Below the pieces are notes generated by a model. It was not told the origin of the DNA. It saw only the letters and a list, made by a program, of their open reading frames with translations, and made no database searches. From Lactococcus formosensis (GTDB lineage: Bacteria > Bacillota > Bacilli > Lactobacillales > Streptococcaceae), in the NCBI RefSeq assembly GCF_018403745.1, contig NZ_BOVP01000010.1, positions 1 through 62,237 of the forward strand: 62,237 bases of DNA, written 5' to 3'. This document shows, piece after piece, positions 9,005-17,046 of the stretch (position 1 is its first letter; each line of letters begins with the position of its first letter). Position numbers and translations under genes: made by a program.

Positions 9005-10989
9005 TAGAACGTATAACAGATAATAAATTTGATCTGGTCAGCAAGTATGAGCCAGCTGGAGATCAAGGACAAGCGATTGAGACTCTTGTAGAAAATATTG
9101 AAAATGGTGAGAAAGCGCAAATTTTACGAGGGGCTACTGGTACAGGTAAAACATACACCATGAGTCAAGTTATTGCGCGGACAAATAAACCTACTTTAGT
9201 TATGGCGCATAATAAAACACTTGCGGGTCAGCTTTACAGTGAGTTTAAAGAATTTTTCCCGAATAATGCTGTCGAATATTTTGTCAGCTACTATGATTAT
9301 TACCAACCTGAAGCTTATGTGCCTTCTTCAGATACTTATATAGAAAAAGACAGTTCCGTCAATGATGAGATTGATAAATTACGTCATAGTGCAACAAGTT
9401 CCCTTTTAGAGCGCAATGATGTTATCGTCGTTGCTTCTGTTTCCTGTATTTATGGTTTGGGTTCTCCTAAGGAATATCAAGATAGCGTCGTCAGCTTACG
9501 TCCTGGACTGGAGATCTCTCGTGATAAATTACTCAATGATTTAGTGGGCATTCAGTTTGAACGTAATGATATTGATTTTCAACGTGGTCGTTTTCGTGTG
9601 CGTGGAGATGTTGTGGAAGTCTTCCCTGCCTCTCGAGATGAACATGCTTTTCGTGTTGAGTTTTTTGGCGACGAAATTGACCGCATCCGAGAAATAGAAG
9701 CCCTGACAGGACAAGTTTTAGGCGAAGTAGACCATCTTGCTATATTCCCAGCTACTCACTTTATGACTAATGATGACCGTATGGAAGAGTCCATTGCCAA
9801 GATTGAAGCAGAACTTCAACAGCAATTAAAAGTCTTCCGCAGTGAAGGAAAACTCCTTGAAGCACAGAGATTGGAACAAAGAACCAACTACGATATTGAA
9901 ATGCTACGTGAGATGGGCTACTGCAATGGTGTCGAAAACTATTCCCGTCATATGGATGGTCGTACTGAAGGAGAACCACCTTTCACCTTACTTGATTTCT
10001 TTCCTGATGATTTCATGATTATGATTGATGAAAGTCACATGACGATGGGACAAGTTAAGGGGATGTATAATGGTGACCGGGCGCGTAAAGATATGTTAGT
10101 CAACTATGGTTTCCGCTTGCCCTCAGCCTTGGATAACCGTCCGCTTCGTCGTGAAGAATTTGAAAGCCATGTGCATCAAATTGTTTATGTTTCTGCCACA
10201 CCTGGTGACTATGAAATGGAGCAAACAGAGACGATTGTCGAGCAAATTATCCGTCCTACAGGTCTCCTTGATCCTATCGTGGAGGTCCGACCAATGATGG
10301 GGCAAATTGATGATTTATTAGGAGAAATCAATACGCGTGTTGAAAAGGATGAACGTGTTTTTGTAACCACCTTGACCAAAAAGATGGCTGAAGATTTAAC
10401 GTCTTATTTCAAAGAAATGGGTGTAAAAGTCAAGTACATGCACAGTGATATCAAAACTTTGGAGCGGACAGAAATTATTCGTGACTTGAGATTGGGTGTT
10501 TTTGATGTGTTAGTCGGTATTAATCTTTTACGTGAGGGAATTGATGTTCCAGAAGTTTCTCTAGTTGCTATTTTGGATGCGGATAAAGAGGGCTTCTTAC
10601 GTAATGAACGTGGCTTGATTCAAACTATCGGACGTGCCGCACGGAATTCAAATGGACGTGTCATCATGTATGGGGATAATATTACTCAGTCTATGCAACG
10701 GGCAATGGATGAAACGAGTCGTCGTCGTGAAATTCAAATGGCTTACAATGAAAAACATGGGATTGTGCCACAAACCATTAAGAAAGAAATTCGTGATCTG
10801 ATTTCAATTACAAAACGTACCGAAAGTGGAGAAGTTGAAGAAGTTTCAGCTGAAGCTATGACGAAAAAAGAACGTAAAGCATTACTTAAAAAGCTGGAGA
10901 AAGAGATGGCCGAAGCTGCTGGAGCGCTTGACTTTGAATCAGCTGCGCAGTTACGAGATATGATTTTGGAAATTAAGGCTTTAGATTAA
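9001..10989 (+). CDS. uvrB: excinuclease ABC subunit B
   Basis: DNA-damage recognition helicase of nucleotide excision repair; works with UvrA and UvrC. The 662-residue product has Walker A GATGTGKT near residue 45, the beta-hairpin with [12 protein letters not shown] near residue 100, helicase motifs through QTIGRAARN, and a C-terminal UVR motif that binds UvrC. Full length. Coupled to the nudix gene by an ATGA overlap. Confidence 0.98.
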   Translation: MIERITDNKFDLVSKYEPAGDQGQAIETLVENIENGEKAQILRGATGTGKTYTMSQVIARTNKPTLVMAHNKTLAGQLYSEFKEFFPNNAVEYFVSYYDYYQPEAYVPSSDTYIEKDSSVNDEIDKLRHSATSSLLERNDVIVVASVSCIYGLGSPKEYQDSVVSLRPGLEISRDKLLNDLVGIQFERNDIDFQRGRFRVRGDVVEVFPASRDEHAFRVEFFGDEIDRIREIEALTGQVLGEVDHLAIFPATHFMTNDDRMEESIAKIEAELQQQLKVFRSEGKLLEAQRLEQRTNYDIEMLREMGYCNGVENYSRHMDGRTEGEPPFTLLDFFPDDFMIMIDESHMTMGQVKGMYNGDRARKDMLVNYGFRLPSALDNRPLRREEFESHVHQIVYVSATPGDYEMEQTETIVEQIIRPTGLLDPIVEVRPMMGQIDDLLGEINTRVEKDERVFVTTLTKKMAEDLTSYFKEMGVKVKYMHSDIKTLERTEIIRDLRLGVFDVLVGINLLREGIDVPEVSLVAILDADKEGFLRNERGLIQTIGRAARNSNGRVIMYGDNITQSMQRAMDETSRRREIQMAYNEKHGIVPQTIKKEIRDLISITKRTESGEVEEVSAEAMTKKERKALLKKLEKEMAEAAGALDFESAAQLRDMILEIKALD

Positions 10990-10990
10990 T

Positions 10991-11018
10991 AAAAAAAAGA
11001 GCACCTGCTCTTTTTTTT
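10991..11018. terminator. terminator between uvrB and fabZ
   Basis: AAAAAAAAGAGCA / TGCTCTTTTTTTT hairpin between convergent genes; A- and T-runs on both sides suggest it works in both directions. It abuts the fabZ stop codon. Confidence 0.88.
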
Positions 11019-11475
11019 ATTTTTCTTGCTCAGCAGCTTCATCCACGATGAAGGTAAATTCACAGGTTGTTACTTTCTTGCCATCAACATATGCAGCAGC
11101 ATCGGCTTTACCTACTTTTCCACGGAATTTAGTAATTTCAAATTCGAGCTTCATTACATCACCTGGAACAACTTTTTGGCGGAATTTAGCTTTGTCGATG
11201 CCGCCAATATATGCCATTTTCCCTTGGAATTCTTCTTTTTTAAGAATCAAGATAGAACCAGCTTGTGCTAAACTTTCCAAAATCAAAACACCAGGGAAAG
11301 TTGGATTACCTGGAAAATGCCCGTTAAAAACTTCTTCATTAATTGTGACATTTTTTGTTGCAAGAATCTTATTTTCTGAGATTTCGTCAACATAATCGAT
11401 AAACATAATAGGATAGCGATTAGGAATAACTTCCATAACTTCTGTCGCTGTCATAGCATACTTTGAATTTGTCAT
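11017..11475 (-). CDS. fabZ: (3R)-hydroxyacyl-ACP dehydratase FabZ (FabZ1/FabN type)
   Basis: Dehydrates 3-hydroxyacyl-ACP in fatty-acid elongation. The 152-residue hot-dog protein carries the catalytic pair H53 in GHFPGNP and E67 in LESLAQAG. It lies away from a main fab operon but next to a fabI reductase, as is known for the second dehydratase of lactococci and enterococci. Some of these relatives (FabN) also isomerise the double bond for unsaturated fatty acids; whether this one does cannot be read from sequence. GAGGT precedes the ATG, and an inverted repeat lies in its leader. Confidence 0.93.
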   Translation of the reverse strand: MTNSKYAMTATEVMEVIPNRYPIMFIDYVDEISENKILATKNVTINEEVFNGHFPGNPTFPGVLILESLAQAGSILILKKEEFQGKMAYIGGIDKAKFRQKVVPGDVMKLEFEITKFRGKVGKADAAAYVDGKKVTTCEFTFIVDEAAEQEK

Positions 11476-11480
11476 TTTAA

Positions 11481-11506
11481 TAGTACCTCATATTTTATTT
11501 GTACTA
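11481..11506 (-). promoter_or_regulatory. inverted repeat in the fabZ leader
   Basis: TAGTAC (11481-11486) and GTACTA (11501-11506), with an extended -10 (TGATATAAT on the minus strand) just upstream. It could be an operator or leader stem. No regulator can be named from it. Confidence 0.35.
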
Positions 11507-11556
11507 TCTTATTATATCACTATTTTTATTGTTTTATGTATAAAAACATTAAAAGG

Positions 11557-11628
11557 CTATTTGAGTTGCTGCTGTAGACCCTTGGTATCTTCGAAGGGGA
11601 CGTGCATAGAGCCAAGTATATCCAATTT
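11557..11628 (-). pseudogene. C-terminal gene remnant
   Basis: A short minus-strand frame with protein-like composition (ending ...LGSMHVPFEDTKGLQQQLK) runs from a stop near 11630 to TAG at 11557-11559, with no start or ribosome-binding site. It looks like the tail of a lost gene. The parent family is not recognised. Confidence 0.25.
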
Positions 11629-11689
11629 TTAGAATGTTAAACTTAGACGATTGTTACTAGAAAAATTGAAGCCACTAGTGCTATACTAT

Positions 11690-11753
11690 TTGAGTAAAGA
11701 TTACTTTAACATAAGCTCTATCTCTCAGTCGCCTTTGGATTGAGAGATTTTTT
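11690..11753 (+). ncRNA. candidate small RNA between fabZ and nanE
   Basis: A clear plus-strand terminator ends here although both flanking genes are on the minus strand. A TATACT -10-like hexamer at about 11680 could start a transcript of roughly 65 nt; its -35 is weak. No ORF of note is inside. The transcript is inferred, not shown. Confidence 0.35.
11720..11753 (+). terminator. orphan plus-strand terminator
   Basis: TCTCTCAGTC / GATTGAGAGA with loop GCCTTTG followed by TTTTTT. The opposite strand lacks a T-run after the stem, so it is not the natural nanE terminator. The T-run overlaps the nanE stop codon. Confidence 0.75.
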
Positions 11754-12450
11754 ATTCAGCTTGCTTTATAGCAGTGATAAAACGGGCGGTAATCTCATGA
11801 GGACGTGTAATTGCGCCACCAACAACCTGAGCTAGCACTCCAAGTTCCTGAATTTTTTTAGCCTGTTCGGGGATGTGAATACCGCCTTCAGCAATCACCG
11901 GAATATTGCTGGCCAAGAGTGACTGAATAAGATCAATGTCTGGTTGTGGCCGCTCTTTTGTTTCCTCAGTATAACCAGAAAGTGTGGTTCCGACAAAGTC
12001 ACAACCTGCTTCATAGGCCGCTTTTCCAGCAGCAAAAGTATCAATATCCGCCATGAGCAATTGATGTGGATATTTTTCCTTCACTTGATGAATAAACTCT
12101 GGCATACTCAACCCATCATGACGTTCACGCAGTGTACAATCTAAGGCAATTACGGCGATATTAAGGCTAGCTAACTCATCAACTTCTTGCATAGTTGCAG
12201 TAATATAGGGCTCTTGTGGAGGATAATCACGTTTGATGAGACCAATAATAGGCACATCAACAACCTCTTTAATTTCTTCAATATCCCGTACAGAGTTCGC
12301 ACGAATTCCTACAGCGCCAGCATTTTGAACACCTAAAGCGATAAGGGGCATAATCCCACCGTCGATACTATAAAGCGGTTCTCCTGGCAATGCTTGACAG
12401 GAAACGATCAGTCCACCGCGGACTTTTTCAATAAATTCTTGTTTGTTCAT
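11752..12450 (-). CDS. nanE: N-acetylmannosamine-6-phosphate 2-epimerase
   Basis: Converts ManNAc-6-P to GlcNAc-6-P in sialic-acid/ManNAc use. The 232-residue TIM-barrel protein shows the family pattern: [32 protein letters not shown] with a catalytic lysine/aspartate region, [15 protein letters not shown] and VIAEGGI. No other nan gene (lyase, kinase, transporter) is next to it, so it is an orphan here. A cre-like palindrome lies in its upstream region. Confidence 0.93.
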   Translation of the reverse strand: MNKQEFIEKVRGGLIVSCQALPGEPLYSIDGGIMPLIALGVQNAGAVGIRANSVRDIEEIKEVVDVPIIGLIKRDYPPQEPYITATMQEVDELASLNIAVIALDCTLRERHDGLSMPEFIHQVKEKYPHQLLMADIDTFAAGKAAYEAGCDFVGTTLSGYTEETKERPQPDIDLIQSLLASNIPVIAEGGIHIPEQAKKIQELGVLAQVVGGAITRPHEITARFITAIKQAE

Positions 12451-12500
12451 AAACCCTCTCTTTCATTCTTAATTTTATTGTATCATCAAATTTAGTATTT

Positions 12501-12514
12501 TTAAAACGTTTTCT
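12501..12514 (-). promoter_or_regulatory. possible catabolite-responsive (cre) site upstream of nanE
   Basis: AAAACGTTTT core (12503-12512) in the context GAAAACGTTTTAA on the minus strand resembles the CcpA cre consensus with one deviation at the outer position. It lies about 55 bases from the nanE start, suitable for carbon-catabolite control of an amino-sugar gene. Confidence 0.45.
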
Positions 12515-12664
12515 TTTAGGCTGAAGAGGGAAACTTGACAATTAAAGGCTTTTACATTACAATGTTTTATGTAGTAAGTATTTTTATATACTAAACTATT
12601 TACTTATATTTTTTAACTTATATTTTCTGAAATATATTTTTTTATTTTAAGGGGACTTATTTAT

Positions 12665-13417
12665 ATGTTTTTAGAAGGAAAAAAAATCGTCATTATGGGT
12701 GTAGCAAACAACAAGTCTATCGCTTGGGGTTGTGCTAAAGCTATGAAAGATCAAGGAGCTACCTTGATTTACACTTATCAAAATGAACGTATGGAAAAAC
12801 AGCTTGCGAAGCTTGCTGGGCCAGAAGATCTACTTATTGAGTGTGATGTTGTATCGGATGAATCTATTCGTCGCGCGTTTTCAACGATTGAAAGTCGCGT
12901 CGGTAAAATAGATGGTTTAGTACATGCCATTGCTTATTCTAAAAAAGAAGAACTTGATGGTAATGTATCTGATATCTCACGTGATGGCTATGCCCTTGCA
13001 CAAGATATCTCAGCCTACTCATTGCTTGCTGTAGCAAAAGCTGCAAAACCTTTATTCAATGAAGGCTCTGGTATTGTTACTTTGAGCTATATGGGCTCTG
13101 TTCGTGCAATTCCTAACTACAATGTAATGGGAATTGCTAAAGCAGCTCTAGAAGCAACTGTACGTTACTTGGCAGCAGAAATGGCACACGTTGGTGTTCA
13201 TGTTAATGCTATTTCAGCGGGTGCTATTAAAACGCTTGCCGTATCTGGTGTGGCCGGCTACAAAGATTTGATTAAAGAATCAAACAGCCGTACAGCTGAC
13301 GGTAAGGGAGTAACGATCGAAGAAGTTGGACAAACCGCTGCCTTCCTCGTTAGTCCATTAGCTACAGGGGTCATTGGAGATGTGGTTTATGTGGATAAAG
13401 GTGTTCACTTGACATAA
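12665..13417 (+). CDS. fabI: enoyl-ACP reductase FabI
   Basis: NADH-dependent reduction of trans-2-enoyl-ACP, the last step of each fatty-acid elongation cycle. The 250-residue short-chain reductase has the FabI-type nucleotide motif GVANNKSIAWG near the N-terminus, HAIAYSKKEEL, and the active-site pattern Y-x6-K in YNVMGIAK. Full length. Start ATG follows AAGGGGAC. A 16-bp palindrome-like AGTAT...ATACT lies about 80 bases upstream. Same neighbourhood as fabZ, so the two probably act together. Confidence 0.96.
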   Translation: MFLEGKKIVIMGVANNKSIAWGCAKAMKDQGATLIYTYQNERMEKQLAKLAGPEDLLIECDVVSDESIRRAFSTIESRVGKIDGLVHAIAYSKKEELDGNVSDISRDGYALAQDISAYSLLAVAKAAKPLFNEGSGIVTLSYMGSVRAIPNYNVMGIAKAALEATVRYLAAEMAHVGVHVNAISAGAIKTLAVSGVAGYKDLIKESNSRTADGKGVTIEEVGQTAAFLVSPLATGVIGDVVYVDKGVHLT

Positions 13418-13429
13418 GCAAAAACAGAG

Positions 13430-13469
13430 AAATACTTGATAGGGTTTTGGCCTTATCAAGTATTTTTTT
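13430..13469 (+). terminator. terminator after fabI
   Basis: AAATACTTGATA / TATCAAGTATTT stem with a GC-rich loop and a T-run of seven. Confidence 0.9.
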
Positions 13470-13634
13470 ATTTTTATAAACAAGAGTTGTTAACATATGT
13501 TGTTCATATTTTGCAGTATAAATTGTTGTAGCGATGTTACGTTTTTTCTTATATTATATTTCTTGTACATAAAATGTCGAAATAGAAGTGGCCACTAAAT
13601 TTTTGACGAGAATAAAGAAAAGGAAAATTTAACA

Positions 13635-13838
13635 ATGAAATTTGAATTTAAAAGTTTGTCTACATATGAAGAAGATGCGACACCTAACTTTATGGGCGGA
13701 GTAAACTACCATAGTTTAATCGAAGAATTTGACTCTATGGCAGAGGCTGTAAAATATGTGACTGATCATCACGGGTATTTGATTACAGATAATGGGAAAT
13801 TTGCTTTTGAAGTGAGAAACATCTCTCTTATCAAATAA
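13635..13838 (+). CDS. small protein of unknown function (67 aa)
   Basis: An acidic/aromatic small soluble protein (MKFEFKSLSTYEEDATPNFM...), no signal peptide or membrane segment, no recognised domain. AAGGAAAATTT precedes ATG. It is 52 bases upstream of an MFS transporter and may be co-transcribed with it and the Crp-type regulator. The 165 bases in front hold a palindrome AACATATGTT (near 13492) and a weak promoter. Confidence 0.65.
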   Translation: MKFEFKSLSTYEEDATPNFMGGVNYHSLIEEFDSMAEAVKYVTDHHGYLITDNGKFAFEVRNISLIK

Positions 13839-13890
13839 CCAATAAAAAGTATCTAGAGAAGATACATATCAGTCGAGGAATAGAAAAATC

Positions 13891-15114
13891 ATGAAAAAAG
13901 AAAGTCTTTTTACAGCTACTTTCATTATTAATACACTTATTAGCTTTTTATTTTATATTGTTTTTTACGTTTTAACGTCATCTATAGGGACGTATGCGAT
14001 GGAAGAACTCCATCAGTCTACAGTAGTGAGCTTATCATTATCAAGTATCTTTGTTATCGGGGCGCTCATTGGGCGTGTATGGACCGGTATCGTTGTAACA
14101 CGGATAGGGATGAAAAAGCTTCTTTACGTAGGTGGAATTATCTTTTTAGTTTTAACTTTAGGTTATTATGCAACAACTAATATCCCGTTGCTCTTCATTA
14201 TACGTGTGATTCAAGGTATGGGATTTGGGATTGGCGCGACAGCCTCAGGAACGATTGCGGGACATATTGTTCCTGCTTCAAGACGAGGAGAAGGAATAGG
14301 CTACTATGCCTTGTCCGTTACGCTGGCTGCAGCTGTCGGACCTGCTTTGAGTATTTCTATTTATTCTTCTTCCTTAGGTTTTAATGGGCTTCTTGCTTTA
14401 GCACTTATCTTGCTTATTTTAACTTTTGTTTTGATATTCTTTGTCCATGTGAAAGAATTATCCGAAGAAGAAGTACAGGAAGCTTTGCTTCACAGTCCAA
14501 AAGGTTTAGATAAATATATCGAAAAATCAGCATTACCAATCTCTTTCGTTGCCTTTTTGGCAGGATTTATTGACTCCGCTATTTTAACAGGAATGGGGCC
14601 ATTCACATCCTTCTTACATATTTCGACTGCTGGTTCATTGTTCTTCACCTTGTACGCTATCTTGATTTTCTTATCACGCCCATTGACAGGACGTATGTTT
14701 GATACTAAAGGAGATAACTGGGTTTTCCATCCTGTCTTTATTTTCTTTGCAATTTCAATGCTTTTCGTTGGTTTGGCAGGCTTTATGAGTCCAGGTGCTG
14801 GCTTTATTATGTTGCTTATTGCTGGAGGAACTTTTGGTCTGGGATATGGGGGAGTTGCACCTTTTGGTCAAGCTATTGCGATTCGCGAAGCACGTAAAGA
14901 TCGTATTGGTGTTGCAACTTCAACTTTCTTTGGTTTTTTAGATTTGGGCGTTGGTGGTGGTCCGATTATTTTAGGAGCTATTATTCCAATGCTTGGAAAA
15001 GATATGGTTGGATTCCGTAACTTGTATCTTTACAGTGCACCAGCGGTTGTTATTGTATGGATTATCTATTATCTTGTGCATGGGAAAAAGCAACAACAAA
15101 CAAATGTTGCTTAA
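13891..15114 (+). CDS. MFS transporter
   Basis: A 407-residue polytopic protein with about 12 membrane segments, the loop-2 MFS motif (GRVWTGIVVTRIGMKKL, residues 60-80), and a glycine-rich second-half repeat (GGTFGLGYGGVAPFG). The substrate is not predictable; relatives are often annotated as drug or sugar efflux. It is followed without a gap by a Crp/Fnr-type regulator, which may control it or be controlled with it. Confidence 0.82.
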   Translation: MKKESLFTATFIINTLISFLFYIVFYVLTSSIGTYAMEELHQSTVVSLSLSSIFVIGALIGRVWTGIVVTRIGMKKLLYVGGIIFLVLTLGYYATTNIPLLFIIRVIQGMGFGIGATASGTIAGHIVPASRRGEGIGYYALSVTLAAAVGPALSISIYSSSLGFNGLLALALILLILTFVLIFFVHVKELSEEEVQEALLHSPKGLDKYIEKSALPISFVAFLAGFIDSAILTGMGPFTSFLHISTAGSLFFTLYAILIFLSRPLTGRMFDTKGDNWVFHPVFIFFAISMLFVGLAGFMSPGAGFIMLLIAGGTFGLGYGGVAPFGQAIAIREARKDRIGVATSTFFGFLDLGVGGGPIILGAIIPMLGKDMVGFRNLYLYSAPAVVIVWIIYYLVHGKKQQQTNVA

Positions 15115-15121
15115 AAATGGT

Positions 15122-15778
15122 ATGAATGACATAGAATATGTAGTACAGCTTTTAGAAGAAAAAAATGTGAGTGTAGTCAGTCGTAAGAAACATAGTTATA
15201 TCATGTATCAGGGGATTGAATCAGAGTATCTTTATGTTCTTAAAGAGGGTGTAGTTAAACTGAGCAGTATTTTGCGAAATGGTCGTGAGTTTAATATCAC
15301 TTATGTTTGTGAACCGGATTTCGTTTCACTATTGGAAGAAGAACAATTAGATGGTGTCTCGGCTCTCTTTAATGTCCGAATAGAATCGGATGAGGCGACT
15401 TTTTATCGTGTTCCACGTAAAGTTTTTTGGGAATGGATTGATAAGGATATCAAGTTGTTCCGTATTGTTGATAATTTTTATCGTAAAAGATTAGTCATGA
15501 TCTTAGAAGCCTTGCAAAAAATGACTGTAAATGGTAAAAAGGGCGCTGTATGCGCGTGCTTATATAATTTTATTGACTGCTTTGGAAAACAAAAAGCGGA
15601 GGGGATATTAATTGATTTCCCCGTAACTAACGAAGACATAGCAGGATTTTGCGGAATTTCAACGCGAACCAGTGTCAACAGGATACTTCGTGAACTCCGG
15701 GAAGAAAATATTATTGATATTGTTCATCATAAGATTATGATTTGTGATCAATACAGCTTACAAAACTACATCAGCTAG
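15122..15778 (+). CDS. Crp/Fnr-family transcriptional regulator
   Basis: Cyclic-nucleotide-like beta-roll (residues 20-110) followed by a Crp-type winged helix with the recognition region VTNEDIAGFCGISTRTSVNR (residues about 168-187). No Fnr-type N-terminal cysteine cluster is visible, so an iron-sulfur oxygen sensor is unlikely. The start is uncertain: ATG 15122 or in-frame ATG 15104, the latter overlapping the MFS stop; neither has a good ribosome-binding site, so coupling to the MFS gene is likely. Lactococcal relatives include RcfB, but I cannot assign that name. Confidence 0.8.
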   Translation: MNDIEYVVQLLEEKNVSVVSRKKHSYIMYQGIESEYLYVLKEGVVKLSSILRNGREFNITYVCEPDFVSLLEEEQLDGVSALFNVRIESDEATFYRVPRKVFWEWIDKDIKLFRIVDNFYRKRLVMILEALQKMTVNGKKGAVCACLYNFIDCFGKQKAEGILIDFPVTNEDIAGFCGISTRTSVNRILRELREENIIDIVHHKIMICDQYSLQNYIS

Positions 15779-15796
15779 AGTGAACAACATAGCTCA

Positions 15797-15833
15797 AAAC
15801 CTCCAGTAGCTTAAGATTCTGGAGGTTTTTTTG
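15797..15833 (+). terminator. terminator after the Crp-type gene
   Basis: AAACCTCCAG / CTGGAGGTTT stem with a 12-base loop and a T-run of seven. Confidence 0.9.
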
Positions 15834-15851
15834 ACTTAATAGACTTAATAA

Positions 15852-15879
15852 AAGAAGCAATTTTAAATTGCTTCTTTAT
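15852..15879. terminator. terminator of yidC2
   Basis: AAAGAAGCAA / TTGCTTCTTT with loop TTTTAAA. On the minus strand it sits just after the yidC2 stop and is followed by T-rich sequence. Confidence 0.78.
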
Positions 15880-15885
15880 ATTGTA

Positions 15886-16839
15886 TTATTTACGTTTTTG
15901 TTTACCAGCATTACGCCCATTATCGTTCTTTTTACGTGGTGCATCCAAATCTTTCAAACCTTGTTGCGTTGCAGACTTAGGAGTGACATCTTTTGGTAGA
16001 TCAGCCATCTTTGGAGGATTATTTTTGAATTCTTCGTCAATTTTCTTACGCATACGTGGTTTCATAATGTAAGTAATGATAATCTGTTGGATAACCATTA
16101 CGATACCACCAACGGCCCAATAAAGAGCGACACCAGCAGGTGACATGAAACTGAAAACAATAATCATCACAGGACTCATGATGAGCATGGTCATGCCTGT
16201 TTTCTTTTGTTCAGGCGTCATACTTTTAGTTGAAATCCAAGTTTGTAGGAAGTAGAAGATACCCGCAATCAGAGTGATAACAATACTTGAGCGTCCAAGG
16301 TCAATTCCGAAGAAAGTTGCTGTTGAAATACCAGGAGTATAGGCTGCGGCATTATAGAGGGCAATGAAGAATGGCCATTGGATAAGTAAGGGAAGACAAC
16401 CCAATGAAGATAACATATTGATTCCATTATCTTTTTGTGCTTTCATCAAAGCTTGTTGGGCAGCCATACGTTCCTCAGGAGTCGTCGCAGCTTTCAATCT
16501 CGCATTAAGGGGTTCAAACACAGGGGCCAAATAAGCTGTCTTTTCTTGCATATAAGTTGACTTATAGGCTTGGTTGAGTCCCAATGGAAGGATAAGGAAA
16601 CGGATAATCAATGTAACTAAGACGATTCCCCAACCATAACCGAGATTCATGTTATTGGCAAATACGTCGACAAAGGCTGACATTGGTTTAACAAGGATTT
16701 GGTAAGTCATACCATGTGTTGCAGCTTCGGTAGGAACACGCACACCATCAACAATATGGGTTTGGACACAGCCAGAGAGCAAGAGCAAACCAGCACTTGC
16801 TACACCCAAGAGGGACAATTTTTTGTTCAAATTTTTCAA
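15886..16839 (-). CDS. yidC2: membrane protein insertase YidC2 (OxaA type)
   Basis: Inserts and folds membrane proteins. The product starts with a lipoprotein signal (lipobox LLSGC, lipidated C24), then five membrane segments typical of the YidC core and a lysine/arginine-rich tail ending KKNDNGRNAGKQKRK that would bind ribosomes. I start at TTG 16839, which gives a normal signal peptide; the ATG at 16905 would add 22 atypical residues. The location away from rnpA-rpmH, plus the basic tail, suggests the second paralogue. Confidence 0.88.
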   Translation of the reverse strand: MKNLNKKLSLLGVASAGLLLLSGCVQTHIVDGVRVPTEAATHGMTYQILVKPMSAFVDVFANNMNLGYGWGIVLVTLIIRFLILPLGLNQAYKSTYMQEKTAYLAPVFEPLNARLKAATTPEERMAAQQALMKAQKDNGINMLSSLGCLPLLIQWPFFIALYNAAAYTPGISTATFFGIDLGRSSIVITLIAGIFYFLQTWISTKSMTPEQKKTGMTMLIMSPVMIIVFSFMSPAGVALYWAVGGIVMVIQQIIITYIMKPRMRKKIDEEFKNNPPKMADLPKDVTPKSATQQGLKDLDAPRKKNDNGRNAGKQKRK

Positions 16840-17006
16840 AATAAATTCGCTTTCTATAAATAAACGGTCTGTCACCATTTTACAGGAAATTGCTTTATTT
16901 TTCAATAGGTCTATAGTCTGAAATCAGCTATTTTAAAGCTTTGCGATAGCTTCTTTTTCTTGTTTGAAGAGTAAAAAAGATTGAGTTTTTTATTATGTTG
17001 GTGGAA

Positions 17007-17038
17007 AATAAAAAAGCTGCCTGCGACAGACAGCTTTT
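17007..17038 (-). terminator. terminator of the phosphosugar mutase gene
   Basis: On the minus strand AAAAGCTGTCTG / CAGGCAGCTTTT with loop TCG and a following T-run. Confidence 0.88.
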
Positions 17039-17046
17039 AGGATAAT

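Noticed and set aside
11640..11690. Full sigma-A promoter for the candidate small RNA
   Set aside because: A TATACT -10 is present, but no -35 hexamer at 16-18 bases is acceptable, so the promoter is not listed as a separate feature.
15104..15121. Fnr-type iron-sulfur sensor reading of the Crp-family gene
   Set aside because: Neither possible start adds the N-terminal cysteines required for the Fnr cluster.
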